NCBI GenBank assembly: GCA_007449985.2
Contig: VIIQ02000158.1
Coordinates: forward strand, 153,501 to 217,500
Direction of reading: 5' to 3'
DNA: 64,000 nt
From: Desmodesmus armatus
Taxonomy: Eukaryota; Chlorophyta; Chlorophyceae; Sphaeropleales; Scenedesmaceae
How positions within the stretch are numbered: position 1 is the first letter of the stretch; the number at the start of each line of letters is the position of its first letter. The notes under the pieces were generated by a model. That model was not told where the DNA came from. It did no database searches and saw only the letters and a program-made list of their open reading frames with translations. Below, in pieces: positions 25,635 through 37,304 of the stretch. The position numbers were made by a program, and so were the translations under genes.

Positions 25635-28600
25635 TTAGCTGCTTGCTGGGCCCTGCCCCCCTGCGGTTGCCTGCTGCTGCTGTTGCTGCTGAGTGTCATC
25701 CTCGTCACCCCCCACTAGCAGCTGGATCATGTCCAGTGCTGCGCCAGGGATGCGCGTGCCAGGGCCATAGATGGCAGCCACACCCATGCCGTACAGCTCC
25801 TCATGGTCCTGCAGGACACACACATGCGCAAATTAAATGAGGAACTAGTGATTCAGAAAGAAATGTGGATTGCCTACGCACACGAGGAGCCACTGGCACA
25901 CGTGGATGCTGCAAAGGGTGAACCAGATGCGCGCTGACATGTAGTTGGGTCGTCCACCTTTGCTGAAACTTGGTATGGCAGCCTCAAAGCAGACGTGGCC
26001 TGGCATGCTAGTGCAAGTAGAATGATGCACATTGGAGAGAGATCTACGATGCAGTTATGCGATCCTGGTGGCAGCAGGGACTGGATACAAATGCGTACTG
26101 TGAGTGGTCAGGCAGTCTCACCTGTGGGGGTATGATGCCTCCCACCACTACCAGCACGTGCAGCATGCCAGACTGGCGCAGCTCCTCCAATAAAGCAGGC
26201 ACAAGGGACCTGCAAACACACATGGCGAATGACAAATCGAATTTCGCAGTATGAAAGGGCAGACTGCTCACAGGCCGCCGACATTCACAATCCAACTCAT
26301 TCAAACATTGCAACCTTCTGCACAGTCAGCTCAGCCACCGGCAGGACCAGTACCATCAACATGATAGCCGAGTAACCCTGCAACATGTGTCCTGCGGAAT
26401 GGACAACACAGGCAACATGACGCACGCATGTGTTCAGCACCCCCCCCCCCACCCACACACGAGCTTGCATGTATCCAAGTACTCCCTCTGTCGACACACA
26501 GAAGGTTCAGGCGCAGATGCTGCTGTCCTCCCTCACCTGTGTCCTGCTGCCTGTGAGCTGATGCCTATGATGTGCACGTCTGCGTCCATGGCCTGCAGCA
26601 CCACCTCCTTGGGGGTCTGGAACAGCGGGCTGATATCAACATCAAACCCTAGGTCAGCCAGGCCACTTGCCATCACACGCGCACCCCTACATGAACCAAC
26701 AACAGCAGCAGGACAACCAGCAGCAGCAGCAGCATGAGGAGACGAAGAAGATTGCACAAACACACCATTGCTGCCACTGCTCTGCTGCAGCTCTTGGCTG
26801 GTCACAGAGGCCAACTGCCTGCCATGCCTTTGCGCAAAGCCTGCTGGTAGATAGATTGTGAAGCCTTCAGGTCACACAGGAATGCGCCGCACAAGCACAC
26901 CAGCCCTTCACAGACAGAATGCACAAGCGCTGCCAGCACCCAATGCTGCTTATGTGCACTGCCAATCACTGCACCTTGTGCAGGCTGCACACAACACAGT
27001 ACCATACACATTCACCTCCCCCAAAAAACACACATGTTAGAGGTATCATTGTAGGACTGTTCCCAGTGTGTCTCCGTATGCACTCCCTCTGCTGACACCT
27101 GTGTCCCCGTATGGACTCCCTCTGCTGACACCCCCCTCCTCCCCCCCCACCATTCGTGCACTCCCTCTGCTGACATCCCCCCCTCCCCCCCCCTGCACCC
27201 CCCAACCTGTCGTGTCCGTCCTGGCCCATCTTGGCGATGAGGATGCGCGGCCGGCGCCCTGTGATCTGCTCAAAGTGCCTGACAGCCTCCTCCACCTGGC
27301 ACACCTCCACGTCACCATCCAGGCCAGACGCTGCAGCAGATCAGCAGGGGGTTGGGAGGAGGTGATTGATGACAGGATGATTGCACCAAGAGTACAGGTG
27401 GACGGTTGTCAGACACCAGAGGTATTGGTGAATGTTGTATGTCAAGATAACCGGTCACAATGTGCACACACGCCAAGTGTGGGGGGTTGGGGGGAAATGG
27501 CGTAGAGGGGCGCATTCTTTGTCCTCAGGGGAGCCACAGGTCACATGATGGACGCGCACCCAGCCCTGCCACTGTGGTAGCAGCATCATGCGGCACCATC
27601 ACAAGCCCGTGCCCTGCCAGACAGCTGGGCGCATTCATGCAGGTTACTCCTCTCCAGTGCGCCGCGGTCTGCCTCAGACACACCTGTAGCAGCAGCCTCC
27701 CTTTCAGTGACGTAGTAACCTGGTGCCACCCCCGCTGAGGCCGCATGCCTGCCCCAGGCGCGCTCCAGCGCATCACTGATCTCTCCCACAGTGCAGCGCT
27801 CACGTGCAGCCTGCAGGTGAAGCACCAGGTGTTTGCCGGGTTGTAACACAGTACAGAACAGCACAGTACAGAGCAGCATAGCACAGCACAACACAGCACA
27901 GCACAAACTCAACGATTCTGTACTGAGGCAGCAATGGCGGCAGGTGGCCTGTCCTGACAAAGCTTCAGCACGTCATTTCGTCTGTTGCAGTGCAGTGCTG
28001 GTGGGCATTGCAGCAGCCGCTGATGCCGTGCACAGTGCGCTTCCAGCCTCTGGCTACAGCAAACCATTACCATTAGGATTTACTGCACATGCTCTGCACA
28101 CCCACATGCAGGTTTGCTACTTCATGAGCGCTGGAACAACTCAATGTGACAGCTCAATTGGTATACTACATGTCAACATGCAAGCACTGACGATCTTGAT
28201 GCATATGCAGGTGGCTGCTTCAACAGACCTGCACTGCCAGCTCCAGCATGTTGGGTTGCCGGGCTTCACTGCGGGCTGCTGATTCCAGCGCCTGATGCAA
28301 AACACAACACCAGCAGCAGCAGCGCAATGCCAGCGTTACTGGCCGGCGCACGCGCTAATATTCCTGCACGCTGTACATCAGCAAGCCCGCCCTCGTGCAT
28401 GTAGTGCCAAGGCAGCAACAAACCCAACACCCGACAAGTGCAAGCTTGACATGTGCAGGGTTGACATCTGCAGAGGAGGGGGCATCTTGCAGTGCACTCA
28501 GCAGAGAGGCAAGCACAGCACGCCACAGCACGGCACAGCATATGTGCAGGACCGTGCTAGCTCACCTGCAGTGCTGCTGCCACTGTTGCATCATCCCGGG

Positions 28601-31600
28601 ACTGCTTCACACGGTCTAGGCGGGCAAGCTGCGCCGACAGCACAGCGCTGTTGTCAATTTGCCGAACTGGCACCACCTCCGCCTCTACAAGACACCCACA
28701 CGGTAGCGCACCAGCACAGCAGATTAGGTCATGACTCAGCTACGCCCACCATCACTGATGATTTGGTAGCACCACACACCAATACTGACCTGCTGAATGC
28801 AGCTCAAGAGCCACAACGGCGCGTCTCACAACTGTTGCGTAGTCAAACGTGATCAAATCGGACGGCAAAAACGCTGCCAGCACAGATGCAGCTGCAGCCC
28901 CAGTACCAGGCTTCAGCCACTGTGCGCTCCGCGCATACCTGTTGTCTGCGGCGCGATGAACTTGTTGACACCGACAATGACCTGGCTGCCACTGTCGATG
29001 TGTGCTTGCTGGCGCGCCGCACACTCCTCAATCTTGCGCTTCGGCAGACCTGTGTGTGATGGGTGGGGTGACAAGCGTTGAGTAAGTGTGCTGATAAGCG
29101 GGCCCGGGTATGTGTTGAAAAGTCCCACATCTGAGAAACACTTCTGACATCACATGTTTAACCCAGAAAAAGTGGATGATTGACTGCAGTCGTTGGTCCT
29201 GCTCTTGCCGCCTACCACAAACAATCCAACCACCCCAATCTACTCCCTCAGCTGCTGCGGCTTACTTAGCAACGGGATGCTTCCAAAAGAGAGGAATCCT
29301 GTCACACAACTCTGTCAAGCAAAGCCAACTGTGATGCCCCACGCACACCCACACAAACAGCCATGGCAACGCTGCAAGCAACCACGCAAACAGCCGTGCG
29401 TCATGCACGCCCCCACAAACAGCCATCTCAATGCCCCATGTACACTTGCATCATCCACAGCTGTGGCAAGCCCCCAGCACCTGCGAGTAGGGCCCCCGTC
29501 ATGCCCCCTAGCCCCTCCACCTCCATCAAGCAAAGCACACTATGATGCCCCATGCACTCACACCCACAGCCATGGCAAGCCCCCAGCACCTGCGAACAGG
29601 GCCTCCGGCATGCTTCCTAGCCCCTCCACCTCCATCAATAAAACACACTACACCCACAGCTATGGCAAGCCCCGGGTACCTGCGAGCAGGGCCGCAATCA
29701 TGCCCCCTAGCCCCTCCACCTGCATTGAGCAAAGGACACTACACCCACAGCCATGGTGAACCCTGGGTACCTGCGAGCAGGGCCGCAATGATGCCCCCCA
29801 GCCCTTCCACCTCCATCAAATAACGCACCATACGCCCCAGGCACACTCACGCCCACAGCCATGGAAAAGCCCCCAGTACCTGCGAGCAGGGCCTCCGTCA
29901 TGCCCCCCAGCCCCTCCACCTCCTGCAGCAGTGCCTCAGCTTGTGCCTCCAGCTGTGCTGTGAGGGACTCCATGAAGTAACTGCCGCCCCATGGGTCAGC
30001 CACAGCAGTGATGCCTGTCTCCTCCTGGGGTCACGGCAGGCAGGCAGGCAGGCAGGCAAGCAAGCCCACACAGCATTGGGACATATGCTTTGAAGGCCCT
30101 TGATACTACTGCTGGACTGTCCGAACAGGACTGCTGAAAGTTGAGGTCAGTTGAAGGTTCAGTGTCAGTAACGGCAGCACACCAAAACTGGCCCGGTGAG
30201 GGCAGGAAAGGGCCAGTGGGTGGCTGGATGGAAGATGTGGCTGATGAATGCCCACAAACCCAAACCCATAGCAGCTCACTGCATATAGACACGTCAAACT
30301 GCATGCACCACTCTGTGCCTTCAAGTACAAGGCAGGCATCAACATATGGTGCAGCAGGACCTACTGCCGCCTGTGCTCACTCAGCACCCACCCCCATCCG
30401 ACATTCATGTGTGCCAGCATCACAGTACAGGACAGGACAGTACAGATCAGTACATGACAGTACAGTACAGTACACTAATTGGGGACCGAATCCCATCCCC
30501 GGCACAGCCAGCAAGAGGCTCATGAGGGGCTCATGAGGGTGCCCACAGGGCCTACTACTTTACCCAGGCCCCCATTACCTGCAGGATGGTTTGTGTGTTA
30601 CGTGCCAGCCGTGCTGAGAAGTCTGTTGGCAGAGCCAGGGCCTCATCAAAGCTGTTGGTGTGGAGGGACTGCGTGCCGCCCAGTGCTGCTGCCATGGCCT
30701 CTATGGTGGTGCGGATGATGTTGTTGTGAGGCTCCTGCGCGGTCAACGAGTAGCCACTGGTCTGACAGTGCGTCCTGCAGACACACATGCGGATGGGTGG
30801 GCGAACACAGTGGTCAGCACCCCTTGTGAAGCAAGAGCTACTGCCTGAATATGCGACGAGGAGCAGTCTTGCTGTCAGTGATGCACACATATCAGTGTCA
30901 TATGATCCTCACTTTGAACAAAACACATCCTCATCAGTACAGTCCGGCTGTCATGCCAACATGTATCTGCTGCTTGCTAGTCCTGTGTCACAACACACAT
31001 GAGGGAAAGAGCACGTGACAGAAGCATAGGAACCAATGAGGTTTTGAAACGGGAAGAGCCATCGCCAGCCAGGTGTGTCCAGCATGTTGCCTCTTCTCAG
31101 CCACCCCCCCCCCCCACAAACCTGACTCCTGGCCTGCAGTACTGCACGAGTGCCCACCTGAGAACCAGGCTGCTTTCCTTCTGTGGCGTGAACTTCTCCT
31201 TGACCATGCGCGCCCACAGCCGCCGGGCTGCACGCAACTTGGCAATCTCCTCAAAGAAGTTGAGCCCAACAGCAAAGAAGAACGACAGCCGTGGAGCAAC
31301 CTGGTCCACCTTCAAGCCAGCTTCCTGAGCACACCTGAGAGCAGTTGCAGCACAACAACCGTAGCAGCACAAGCAAGACTGTCCAACTGGAGTGCGCCCC
31401 ATCTGACCACCAAACAAGGAGCACACTTTTGCAGTGTACATACGCAGGTGCACAGCACGGCAAGCTGGCGCCGTCTGTATGTACAGAGCCGGGTGCAATT
31501 GCTAACCCAGGTGGTGTGCTAAGCATTGCACCCTTGGTGTGTATGATGCTGCACTGCTGCATCACAGCCAGTCAGCCAGGAGCCAGCTGAACCCTCCTGC

Positions 31601-34534
31601 CATCCCACCTGATGTACTCCAGGCCATCTGCAATGGTGAAGGCCAGCTCAATGGCTGGGGTAGCACCAGCCTCCTGAGAAGGGAGCCAGGCAAGTACAGT
31701 GCAGGGCGACAAAGCCATTTCAACACAGAGGCGGAAAGGTCAAATGCTGCACGAAGCAAACAGCTGGGATGAAGATGCGACACGCATGCGGCAACGCAGA
31801 CGAATGCAGGCAGTGTTATCATGTTTCAAGTGGTGAGCACTACAAGTAGGCATCAAAGCTAGGTCCTAAACCTAGATTCAAGCTGCTAGCGGCTTGGCCC
31901 CCTCTTGCCCCTGCCTGACCTGCATGTGGTACCCGCTGATGCTGATTGGGTGGAACTTGGGCATGTGTGCTGAGGTGTAGGCCATGATGTCCCCTATGAT
32001 GCGCATGGAGGGGCGCGGCGGGTAGATGTAGGTGTTGCGCACCATGAACTCCTGCAGGGTTTAGCAAAGATGTGATGCCGCCAGTGAATGAGCCATTATC
32101 GTTCAACCCTTTGTATTAGAAATGGACAAGACAGGAGCACAAATGAAAATTGACCAACATAAGCATGTCCACGCAGGCCAGGTGTTCCTGCCGTTGTGGC
32201 AGCTAGGAGGCAACCCATGAATACAATAGGCATGCACAGCTGCAGACCTATGCAGAACAGCCGCAAACCCTCGCACCCTTCCCTACATTTTGCCAGCGAG
32301 TGTGCCTCCCAGCTGTGTCTGCCTCTTGGCTCTGGCAACCCAACTGTTGGAGGGGTGATCAACAACTCCCTGCCCTCCCCCCTGGTAAGTGATGCCTGTG
32401 AGCACCGCTGCCATCCTGGCGCCAAGGCGGCCTGATTCCCGCCCCCCCTTCCCCTCCACAAATCTCCCCACACCCCTGGAGGGAACCCAAACAACTGGGC
32501 TGGCCGCTCCTTGAGTATATCAGTTTGTACTTCGTCCAATATGGTGCCTGTGACTGCCTCTGCTGCACAGCTGGCCTGACCTTCACACTTGTTGCCTCCC
32601 CTCCCCTTGGTAAAACCCCCACCTCCCCTCCCTAAACCCGATACTAGGGTGGCCCCCTCCGCACCTTGAGTATGTCGTTATGTATGGTCCCCGTGAGCGC
32701 CTCCGCTGCCATCCGTCTGCACAGGCAGGCTAAGTCTACCCCCTGCTTCGCCCCAACCTCTCTTCCCTAACCCCCTAACTTTCCGCTGCCCCCGCACCTT
32801 GAGTATGTCGTTCTGTATGGTCCCCGTGAGCGCCTCCGCTGCCACCCCCTGCTCCTGCGCTGCCACAATATACATGGCCAGGATAGGTAGCACCGCCCCG
32901 TTCATGGTCATGCTGACACTCATCTTGTCCAGGGGTATGCCGTCAAACAGCACCTTCATATCCTCCACAGAGTCCACTGCCACGCCAGCCATGCCCACGT
33001 CCCCTGGAGACATGGAGTGCAGGGGGCCTGGCGCCGGGTCAGTGAGGAGAGTGAGGACGGTTCATGAGGGAGGGAGGAAGGGAGGCAGCAAGGCATTGAT
33101 ACTGCTGACACAGCATATGAAATAGTCACTTTGTCGCCTGAACAGCAACTGCCCTCACACATGTTACACAGCAAGTGGCTGACACCAGGTGCATCCCAGT
33201 GGAACCGTGGTCAAGGTCGGGGGCCCTCACAAGTGCACTACGCAACTGAGTGAGAAGCCCGTAGGCTGAATGTTTGTCAAGCCCTGCGTAGAGGCCATAA
33301 CAGGGCCGCTCACTCACCCACCTTGTACGCGTGGGTGGTCGCTGTCATAGCCCCTGTGGGTAGGGAGGTCAAAGGCAACACTCACACCCATAGCTCCACC
33401 AGCAAGGTTTTTCTGCGGCAGGCAGCATGACGAATGACACAATTATGCACAGTCAATTGTAAGAACAAGAGGTCTGCGGTGCTGAGAACGAGCTGAAAGG
33501 CTCCCCTCCTGCTGCTTGCAGGAGTTGGCTGCAAGGCCAGCAGATGCTGCAGAGTCTGCCGGCCACTGCGGCCTGCAGTCAACACTGTGCTGCATACTGC
33601 TGAGTGCAGCAGCGCGCTTGTCCTTCAATGACTGTCCTCAGTGCCGCGCAGCCCACAGGCAGCTGCTGATTGCCACAGCACAGCTGTCAATGATGCGCTG
33701 GCCTGTCAACTGCTGTGTGCTGACCTTGTAGAACGCGTTTGACTCCTCTGCAGTTGAGAAGCCTGCGTACTGCCGGATGGTCCATGGGCGTGCTGTGTAC
33801 ATGGTGGCATATGGCCCACGCGAGTACGGATACACGCCAGGCAGCTGCGCACGCAGGACCACAGCACGGCATGGGGCAGTGATGGGACGATTCGATCAGG
33901 CGTTTCATCATTGCTGCTGCCGCAGTGTTCAGGCGTGCAGAGCATCAGGCTGGAGACAGTAACGCTGCACAGCCTGTCATCAAGCTTAGTGTCCTACACA
34001 CTACGGGAGCAGCATGTGCACACTTTGGCTGTGACACACGGATTTCACAAGTCTAGCTGTCACAACTAGCGTGGATGTCATCGCCCGAGACCCCAAAGGA
34101 GACAGACAGTCATGTCTCCAGCACTTTTGTCTGCTGCTCAAAGGGGAGGGCTCAGGTTTGCAAAATGTGTATGCCCTACCCTCACCTCATCTGTGACCCC
34201 CTGCTGCTGCAGCTGCTGCAGGTCCTCGCTGGTGTACACTGGCTTGAGTGGGATGCCCTGCAGGGGAAGGCCAGATAGTAAAAGTTTGACAAGTTGTCCC
34301 TTGAAACGCGGCAGCACTGTGCAGGGGACTTACATCCTGCGTGTGATGGCTTAGGGTTTCAAACGGGTCCTTCCCCTTCAGCTCCTTCGTTGCCTTGGCC
34401 TTCCATTGGGCTAGGTTTCCAGATAGCGATGATGAGAGGCGTCTAAAGCTATTGAATGAGCCAGTTAGGGCGCACAGAACGGGAGCAAGTTGCAGGGAAG
34501 CACTGATGGGCCCTACTGCTGTCAGCAACTGCAT
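25635..34534 (-). CDS. MUT: methylmalonyl-CoA mutase, mitochondrial, B12-dependent
   Basis: Interconverts (R)-methylmalonyl-CoA and succinyl-CoA with adenosylcobalamin, in propionate and odd-chain or branched acyl degradation. Eighteen exons join with no frame break to about 786 residues (human about 750): 34334-34534, 34186-34257, 33725-33844, 33322-33412, 32798-33003, 31920-32051, 31609-31673, 31158-31334, 30579-30774, 29880-30024, 28939-29049, 28566-28684, 28229-28291, 27684-27810, 27207-27330, 26537-26686, 26122-26209, 25635-25808. The start (ATG at 34532-34534) gives an Arg/Ser-rich, acid-poor leader expected of a mitochondrial presequence. The catalytic barrel shows [43 protein letters not shown] and SGYHMQEAGA. 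The C-terminal cobalamin domain has the DGHDRG (DxHxxG) histidine motif, [18 protein letters not shown] and YGPGTRIP. This is the single-chain form carrying both domains. The C-terminus has an acidic and Gln-rich extension. The gene is divergent from the HAD hydrolase. Confidence 0.97.
27082..27175. repeat. 16-bp unit repeated three times in MUT intron 15
   Basis: ACTCCCTCTGCTGACA (plus strand) at 27082-27097, 27115-27130 and 27160-27175, just inside the intron after exon 15, within C-rich sequence. Confidence 0.9.
29471..29925 (-). repeat. five tandem copies of the MUT exon 10 3' end with splice donor
   Basis: The last ~45 bases of exon 10 (encoding [15 protein letters not shown]) and the first intron bases recur four more times in intron 10. 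The GT of each copy lies at plus-strand 29878-29879 (the true donor), 29769-29770, 29678-29679, 29588-29589 and 29479-29480. Spacings are 109, 91, 90 and 109 bp. Every copy keeps a CGCAG|GT donor and an open frame encoding variants such as [15 protein letters not shown]. See findings. Confidence 0.9.
32511..32840 (-). repeat. decayed copies of the MUT exon 5 3' end in intron 5
   Basis: The true exon 5 end encodes [15 protein letters not shown], with donor GT at plus-strand 32796-32797. A second copy (32665-32712) encodes [15 protein letters not shown] and keeps the AAG|GTGCGG donor. A third (32511-32575) encodes [19 protein letters not shown] with the donor changed to GAGCGG. Copies 2 and 3 follow a CTGTGCAG acceptor-like sequence. 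Confidence 0.88.
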
Positions 34535-35026
34535 TGTCAGTTTGAGGTGGGTCCCACTGTCTGCTGCATGTGCCTACGGCAACACATTGCAGCTTCAGGC
34601 ACGTCGTGATGGTTGCGTTTGTTTCTGTTGGTTTAATGACGGGAGGGAGATAGGATGACCATGTCGGAATCTGACAGGACAATGCCACGTCACCCTGAGT
34701 GTTGTGACAACATGGCATTGCAAAGTTTAGTATGAGCTTTGCAAGGTGCGTGACTGGTTGTCGGCACTTGATCGGGAGCATCAAAGAATACTTGTGACAG
34801 ATCAGGTTGCCGCGCGAACAAGTAAGTTGGGCAGGCTTTACGTAGTCTACTCTTATTGTTTGATCCCAAAACAAACCCGACATATTGTCTCAAAAAAGCG
34901 GGGGCATAGGCAATCTACACCAGCAGTCTCAGAACACAGCAGCACAGCGCTGAAAACAGGCTGCAGCAGGGCACAGGTGCACCCCTCAGCTCACCTGTAG
35001 CATGGCATCTCTGCTGAATTAACTAG
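34535..35026. promoter_or_regulatory. divergent upstream region between MUT and HAD hydrolase
   Basis: About 490 bp separates the MUT start (minus) from the first readable HAD exon (plus), so promoters of both should lie here. A first HAD exon is probably also within it. No clear TATA box was seen. Confidence 0.45.
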
Positions 35027-37304
35027 GGGGCTGGAAACAGCAGTCGGAGAAGCCTCCTCTGAGACCCAAGGCAGTTCTACTGGACGTAAATGGCACGCTG
35101 TTCCCACCATCAGCAGCTGCACCTGCATTCAAGGAGCTTGGCCTGGACGAGAGCCTCGTGGAGGTCAGTCATGCTGGCGGTGCTGGCACTGGCACAGCGC
35201 ACAGAAGGCCAGTGATTTCATGCCATCCTGGGCAGCGTGTTGTCTGTTCAATTGCACAAAAAGCCTCCCCACCCCTCATCAATGCAACATAATGCAGGTC
35301 ACATCAACACATCAACAGCACTTGAGGTGTGATTGCCAACACCCACATCTCGTCTCTGTCTCTGACGCCTGTGTAATTGCTGGTTTGCAGCTATGGTTCT
35401 CGAATGTTCTGCGTGATGCCTTTGCTGCTCAAGCAGCCGGCCTGTTCCGCTCCTTCAAGGATGTGGGCGCCTACCACCTGGAAGTGATGCTGCGGCAGGC
35501 TGGCAAAGACGAGAGGTGGGTCTTTTCATGCCCTCGCTATCTGTGTGCCGAGAGGCGCATATGTCCATACCTGCTCGTCACGGGAGCACAGCAACAGCCA
35601 GCAATTGCAATGTCGTGTGATGCGTGCTGCAGCAATGCTTGCTGCAGCAATGGCATCCTGGCGTGCTGTGCAGGGCTGCACTTGTGTGCAGCCCCACTCC
35701 CAACCTGTATGCTGCAGCAGCGTGCTGGGTGACAAGCTTGCAAGCAAATTGCCCTGACACACTCCCAGCTGGCACAGCAGTGCATTGCACTCTTGTTGTG
35801 TGCTGACTCATGACTTGCCGTGTGTGTGGTTGCAGGCTGACTGGCGTTGAGGCCATGAGCAAAGTCAGTCAGGCATGGGGCAGCGGAACACTGTACCCTG
35901 ACATTCAACCAGCACTATCGAAGATCAACAAGGCAGGCATCAAGGTAATGGGAGGGGAAACGGGGCGAATAGTGGTTGCAACTCAGTAGTGCTGGCTTGA
36001 TCATTCCCATTCAGCTCATCTAGTGGCCTGCATGAGATATACCAAACGCGTACAGGCAGTGACAGTGGTAGTGTTATTCACTGTGCACAACAGCATGATT
36101 GACAGCAGTGCATGGCCTGCCACAGCTATGCAAGCACCATTAGCATCCATGGTGCCGACAGGTGGCAGTTGAATGGGCAGGGTTTCTATAGTTCCCAGTC
36201 ATGTCAGCTGCAGCTTGTATGCGGTGTGAGTGATTATATCACCACCTGGACCTATCCTTGCCTGTTTCAGGTTGCAGTGCTCACCAACGGCAGTGCTGAT
36301 GGTGTTGCCAAGCCTGTGTTAACAGCTGGTGGAGCCATCCAGCTGGTGAAGGGACCTCTACTGGACATCAACATGGCACAGGTGTGCTGACCTCACGCAG
36401 GCGACCAGCACCAACTTGCAGCATGTGGCACATGCAGCCAATAATGCAAAAGTGGCAATCATTTTCATTACGATGCAGGCGGTCACGTGACTGGGTGGTG
36501 TGTCACTGGCACAGCCTGCTGGTGACTGGGTTTATGCATCTCTTGATGCTTCTCTGCATGCCTACTTCACAATTGGCATGGGCTGACACCCCCCCCCCCC
36601 CGTGCTGTTGCTGCATGGCCCAAGCCTGGAAGCCGTTCCCCTCCAGCTACAGCTATGCGGTGAAGCAGCTGGGCCTGCCTGACAGCAAGGTGCTCATGGT
36701 GGCCTCACACCCCTGGGATATTGCAGGAGCCATGCAGGTGAGTAACGTATGGGTAGTGCTGATGAGTACTGCTTGACTCTATGGGTGTGGTTTCAACCGT
36801 TTGTTGAGCCAACTGAGGGGGTGCAAGAGGTTGCTGCTAGTGGTCACCACAGTACAGGGAGGGGGGGGGGGTACAGGCGGCTGCATTCACCCTCCGCACA
36901 AGACCCTGCATGCAGCTCAGTGTGGCTCATGCGCGACAGAGTGGAGTGCCTGATGCATTCTTTTGATGAAGTGGTCGTCTCGTGGAGGATTCTTAAAGCG
37001 TGTGCTCACATCATGGCGTGTGTCTTGCAGGATGTGTGATCCACCTCATGTGTTGCTTTGCTTTGCAAGACCCAGCACTGACAGGCACACAGGCACACCC
37101 TGCTGGTAGTCCAGGCGGCGCAGTTGGCAGTGGCAGCTGTTCCTGACCCAGCCTGTTGTGGCCCTGTCGTGTCGTGTGCAGGCTGGGCTGCGTGGTGTGT
37201 ATGTGCGGCGCAGCCCACACGAGGCCTGGCCTGACTTCCTGCCTGCACCTGATGGAGTGGTGGATGACTTTGAGGGACTGGTGGAGCTGCTGGGCCTCAG
37301 CTGA
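35027..37304 (+). CDS. HAD-superfamily hydrolase, haloacid dehalogenase type II-like (5' end uncertain)
   Basis: Exons: about 35027-35163, 35391-35515, 35836-35944, 36271-36381, 36624-36737 and 37182-37304. HAD motif I is LLDVNGTLFPP (nucleophile Asp; Asn replaces the usual second acidic residue), motif II is VLTNGS, and motif III/IV are KPFPSSYSYA and MVASHPWDIAGA. The H-x-W-D form is characteristic of L-2-haloacid dehalogenase-like members. It ends DDFEGLVELLGLS with a stop at 37302-37304. These enzymes hydrolyse small phosphorylated or halogenated substrates; the substrate here cannot be told from sequence. The first readable exon follows an acceptor-like CTAG after an in-frame stop and has no ATG, so a short upstream exon is missing. 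The junction before exon 5 reads CAA|GCC instead of CAG|GCC (see findings). It is divergent from MUT; a functional link is not implied. Confidence 0.82.

Noticed and set aside
26687..26814. Upstream extension of MUT exon 16 ([11 protein letters not shown]...)
   Set aside because: An acceptor TAG at 26687-26689 restores the phase needed by exon 15; the Ser/Gln-rich extension is intron.
29193..29823. 188-codon plus-strand Pro/Ser-rich frame
   Set aside because: Antisense reading through the repeated exon-donor units of MUT intron 10.
29471..29840. The exon 10 copies as extra MUT coding exons
   Set aside because: Including them would break the phase to exon 11, and the joined true exons already give a complete protein; listed as repeats.
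32665..32712. Exon 5 copy as an alternative exon
   Set aside because: From its acceptor-like CTGTGCAG it is 52 bases long and reads into a stop in the incoming phase; most likely decayed.
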